DNA from: Rhodoferax sp. UBA4409
Lineage (GTDB): Bacteria; Pseudomonadota; Gammaproteobacteria; Burkholderiales; Burkholderiaceae_C
Reading direction: 5' to 3'
Assembly: GCA_002390825.1 (NCBI GenBank)
Contig: DGQR01000077.1
Span: forward strand, 1 to 22,502
DNA length: 22,502 nucleotides
The notes under the pieces were generated by a model, which ran no database searches, was not told where the DNA came from, and was given only the letters and a program-made list of their open reading frames with translations. The position numbers were made by a program, and so were the translations under genes. This document shows, piece by piece, positions 20,739 to 22,502 of the stretch (within the stretch, counting starts at the first letter, position 1; each line of letters begins with the position of its first letter).

Positions 20739-21668
20739 ATGGATATTTTTATACAGCAGATCATCAACGGTCTGGTGTTGGGTAGCATGTATGCGCTCAT
20801 CGCGCTCGGCTACACGATGGTGTACGGCATCATCAACTTGATCAACTTCGCCCACGGTGAAGTGGTGATGGTTGGCGCCTTGACCAGCTGGACCATCATC
20901 GGTTTGATGCAGGAATCCATGCCCGGAACCCCCGGCTTTGTGATCTTGCTGATCTCTTTGATCATTGCCTGCGTTGTCGCGGCAGCCTTGAACTTTGTGA
21001 TTGAAAAAGTGGCCTACCGCCCACTGCGCAACAGCCCCAAGCTCGCGCCCCTGATCACGGCTATCGGCATGTCCATTCTCTTGCAGACCTTGGCCATGAT
21101 CATCTGGAAGCCTAATTACAAGTCGTATCCGACGCTGCTGCCCGGAGACCCGATCGGTATTGCCGGTGCGGTGATCACCCCTACCCAAGTCATGATTTTG
21201 GGTGTTACGGCTGTGTCTCTTGCGGTCCTGATGTGGCTGGTCAATTACACCAAGCTGGGTCGTGCCATGCGTGCGACGGCTGAGAACCCACGTGTAGCCG
21301 CCCTGATGGGTGTGAAGCCTGATGTGGTGATTTCCGCTACCTTCATCATTGGTGCTGTGCTGGCCGCGATTGCCGGTGTGATGTACGCATCCAACTACGG
21401 TACCGCCCAACACGCCATGGGCTTCCTGCCCGGCTTGAAGGCGTTCACTGCTGCAGTGTTCGGTGGCATCGGCAACTTGGCTGGTGCGGTCGTCGGTGCG
21501 CTGTTGTTGGGCCTGATTGAGGCCATCGGCGCCGGCTACATCGGTGCACTGACTGGCGGCGTCTTGGGCAGCCACTACTCCGATATTTTTGCTTTCATTG
21601 TGTTGATCATTGTGCTGACTCTGCGTCCCTCCGGTCTGCTGGGTGAGCGCGTTGCGGACCGTGCCTGA
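20739..21668 (+). CDS. livH: Branched-chain amino-acid ABC transporter permease LivH
   Basis: LivH is one of two inner-membrane permeases of the high-affinity leucine/isoleucine/valine importer. The 309-residue protein matches E. coli LivH in length. It has LGSMYALIALGYTMVYGIINLINFAHGEVVMVGA near the N-terminus, KVAYRPLRNSPKLAPLITAIGMSI, the ATPase-contact region TKLGRAMRATAENPRVAALMGV, and GLKAFTAAVFGGIGNLAGAVVG. About eight membrane segments are visible. GGAG precedes the ATG at 20739. livM follows after 13 bases. Related operons carry urea or short-chain amides, so the substrate is not certain. The binding protein and ATPases are not in the window. Confidence 0.94.
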   Translation: MDIFIQQIINGLVLGSMYALIALGYTMVYGIINLINFAHGEVVMVGALTSWTIIGLMQESMPGTPGFVILLISLIIACVVAAALNFVIEKVAYRPLRNSPKLAPLITAIGMSILLQTLAMIIWKPNYKSYPTLLPGDPIGIAGAVITPTQVMILGVTAVSLAVLMWLVNYTKLGRAMRATAENPRVAALMGVKPDVVISATFIIGAVLAAIAGVMYASNYGTAQHAMGFLPGLKAFTAAVFGGIGNLAGAVVGALLLGLIEAIGAGYIGALTGGVLGSHYSDIFAFIVLIIVLTLRPSGLLGERVADRA

Positions 21669-21681
21669 GGAGAACCCGCAC

Positions 21682-22502
21682 ATGAACCCCCAAAAACGTC
21701 TTTTGACCATGCTGGTAGCTGCCGCCGGCTTGATGATTCTGCCTTTCATCTTGCAGGGCTTCGGCAATGCATGGGTGCGCATTGCCGACATGGCTTTGCT
21801 GTATGTCTTGCTGGCGATTGGCCTCAACATTGTGGTCGGTTACGCCGGGTTGCTGGACTTGGGCTACGTAGCGTTCTTCGCTATCGGCGCTTACATGTAT
21901 GGCCTGATGTCATCCCCGCATCTGATCGAGACTTTCCCTGCCATTGCAGCCATGTTCCCCGATGGGATGCACACCCCTCTCTGGTTGGTCATTCCGCTCG
22001 GTGCTGCGCTCGCAGGGGTGTTAGGTGTGCTGTTAGGCGCACCGACATTGCGTTTGCGTGGTGACTATCTGGCGATCGTGACTCTGGGTTTTGGTGAAAT
22101 CATTCGCGTGTTCATGAACAACTTGGATCACCCGGTCAACATCACCAACGGTCCGAAAGGTATCAACCAGATTGATCCATTGCACTTCTTCGGTTTGAAT
22201 CTCGGCAAGAAGCTGACGATTGGCGACTTTGAAATTGCTTCGGTCACCCTGTACTACTACCTGTTCCTCGCCTTGGTGGTGGTCAGTGTCATCATCTCGC
22301 ACCGTTTGGAGTTGTCCCGCGTGGGCCGTGCCTGGATGGCGATCCGCGAAGACGAAATCGCCGCCAAAGCGATGGGCATCAACACCCGCAACATGAAATT
22401 GCTGGCCTTCGGTATGGGCGCCACCTTCGGTGGTGTGTCCGGTGCGATGTTTGCCTCGTTCCAGGGCTTCATTTCTCCAGAGTCGTTCAGCCTGATGGAG
22501 TC
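21682..22502 (+). CDS. livM: Branched-chain amino-acid ABC transporter permease LivM, 5' part
   Basis: This is the second permease of the importer. The frame is open from ATG 21682 (GAGGAG upstream) to the window end, giving 273 residues. It contains NIVVGYAGLLDLGYVAFFAIGAYMYGL, LRLRGDYLAIVTLGFGEIIRVFMNN, NGPKGINQI, and the ATPase-contact loop SRVGRAWMAIREDEIAAKAMGIN, all typical of LivM. The C-terminus is cut off by the window edge. It lies 13 bases after livH. Confidence 0.94.
   Translation, partial: MNPQKRLLTMLVAAAGLMILPFILQGFGNAWVRIADMALLYVLLAIGLNIVVGYAGLLDLGYVAFFAIGAYMYGLMSSPHLIETFPAIAAMFPDGMHTPLWLVIPLGAALAGVLGVLLGAPTLRLRGDYLAIVTLGFGEIIRVFMNNLDHPVNITNGPKGINQIDPLHFFGLNLGKKLTIGDFEIASVTLYYYLFLALVVVSVIISHRLELSRVGRAWMAIREDEIAAKAMGINTRNMKLLAFGMGATFGGVSGAMFASFQGFISPESFSLME

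Noticed and set aside
20607..21830. Long open frame on the - strand opposite livH
   Set aside because: It lies antisense to a clear LivH gene and translates to a low-complexity His/Gln-rich sequence without domains.
1..22502. CRISPR array, tRNA, rRNA, phage or conjugation genes
   Set aside because: No regularly spaced direct repeats, tRNA-like cloverleafs or mobile-element proteins were seen on either strand.

Overview
The window reads as the chromosome of a GC-rich betaproteobacterium of the order Burkholderiales, most likely Comamonadaceae (Rhodoferax/Curvibacter/Acidovorax-like). The evidence is the codon use, the protein variants (YceH, LolA, RarA, a RsmB-like methyltransferase, a DesA-like desaturase) and a short dispersed repeat of a kind I associate with that family. 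No tRNA, rRNA, CRISPR array, integrase or transposase gene is visible. Coding density is high and no gene-free gap exceeds 300 bases. The first ~30 bases look like a sequencing-adapter remnant, so the left edge is probably a contig end.

Layout. 1-585 (-): 5' part of an acyl-CoA dehydrogenase gene. 654-1328 (-): yceH, back to back with purN (1342-1935, +), their start codons only 13 bp apart. 1999-6726 (-): a four-gene, translationally coupled operon for a tripartite efflux pump (outer-membrane factor, membrane-fusion protein, MacB-type ATPase, MacB-type permease). 6895-7746 (-): a five-EF-hand protein, divergent from an OmpR-type response regulator and its histidine kinase (7970-9768, +). 9825-10064 (-): DUF1653 protein, back to back with a RsmB/NOP-type RNA methyltransferase (10081-11352, +). 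11503-12717 (+): DesA-like fatty-acid desaturase. 12738-12936: nested palindromic intergenic element. 12957-13372 (-): rpmB-rpmG. 13566-14519 (-): trxB, divergent from a probable operon of Crp/Fnr regulator, ftsK, lolA, mscS-like channel and rarA (14676-20514, +). 20739-22502 (+): livH and the 5' part of livM, with a candidate sigma-54 promoter.

How the parts fit. The trxB / regulator / ftsK / lolA / rarA block follows the order known from E. coli (trxB-lrp-ftsK-lolA-rarA), with a Crp/Fnr protein in place of Lrp and a small MscS channel added between lolA and rarA. The efflux operon, EF-hand protein and two-component system lie side by side. A tandem 9-bp repeat of 10-bp period upstream of the efflux operon looks like a response-regulator box, so local regulation, perhaps tied to calcium or envelope stress, is a reasonable hypothesis. 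livHM belongs to a branched-chain amino-acid (or related amide) ABC importer.

Most notable non-gene signals: (i) five copies of a spaced motif, TTGCTAY-N8-KAGC-N5-GCGC-N13-GCTAGNGGC, three at gene ends, one encoding the LolA signal peptide and one degenerate copy inside rarA; (ii) the nested inverted repeats at 12738-12936; (iii) two divergent gene pairs with start codons 13 and 16 bp apart, no Shine-Dalgarno sequences, and -10-like hexamers placed for leaderless mRNAs; (iv) a -24/-12 promoter candidate before livH.
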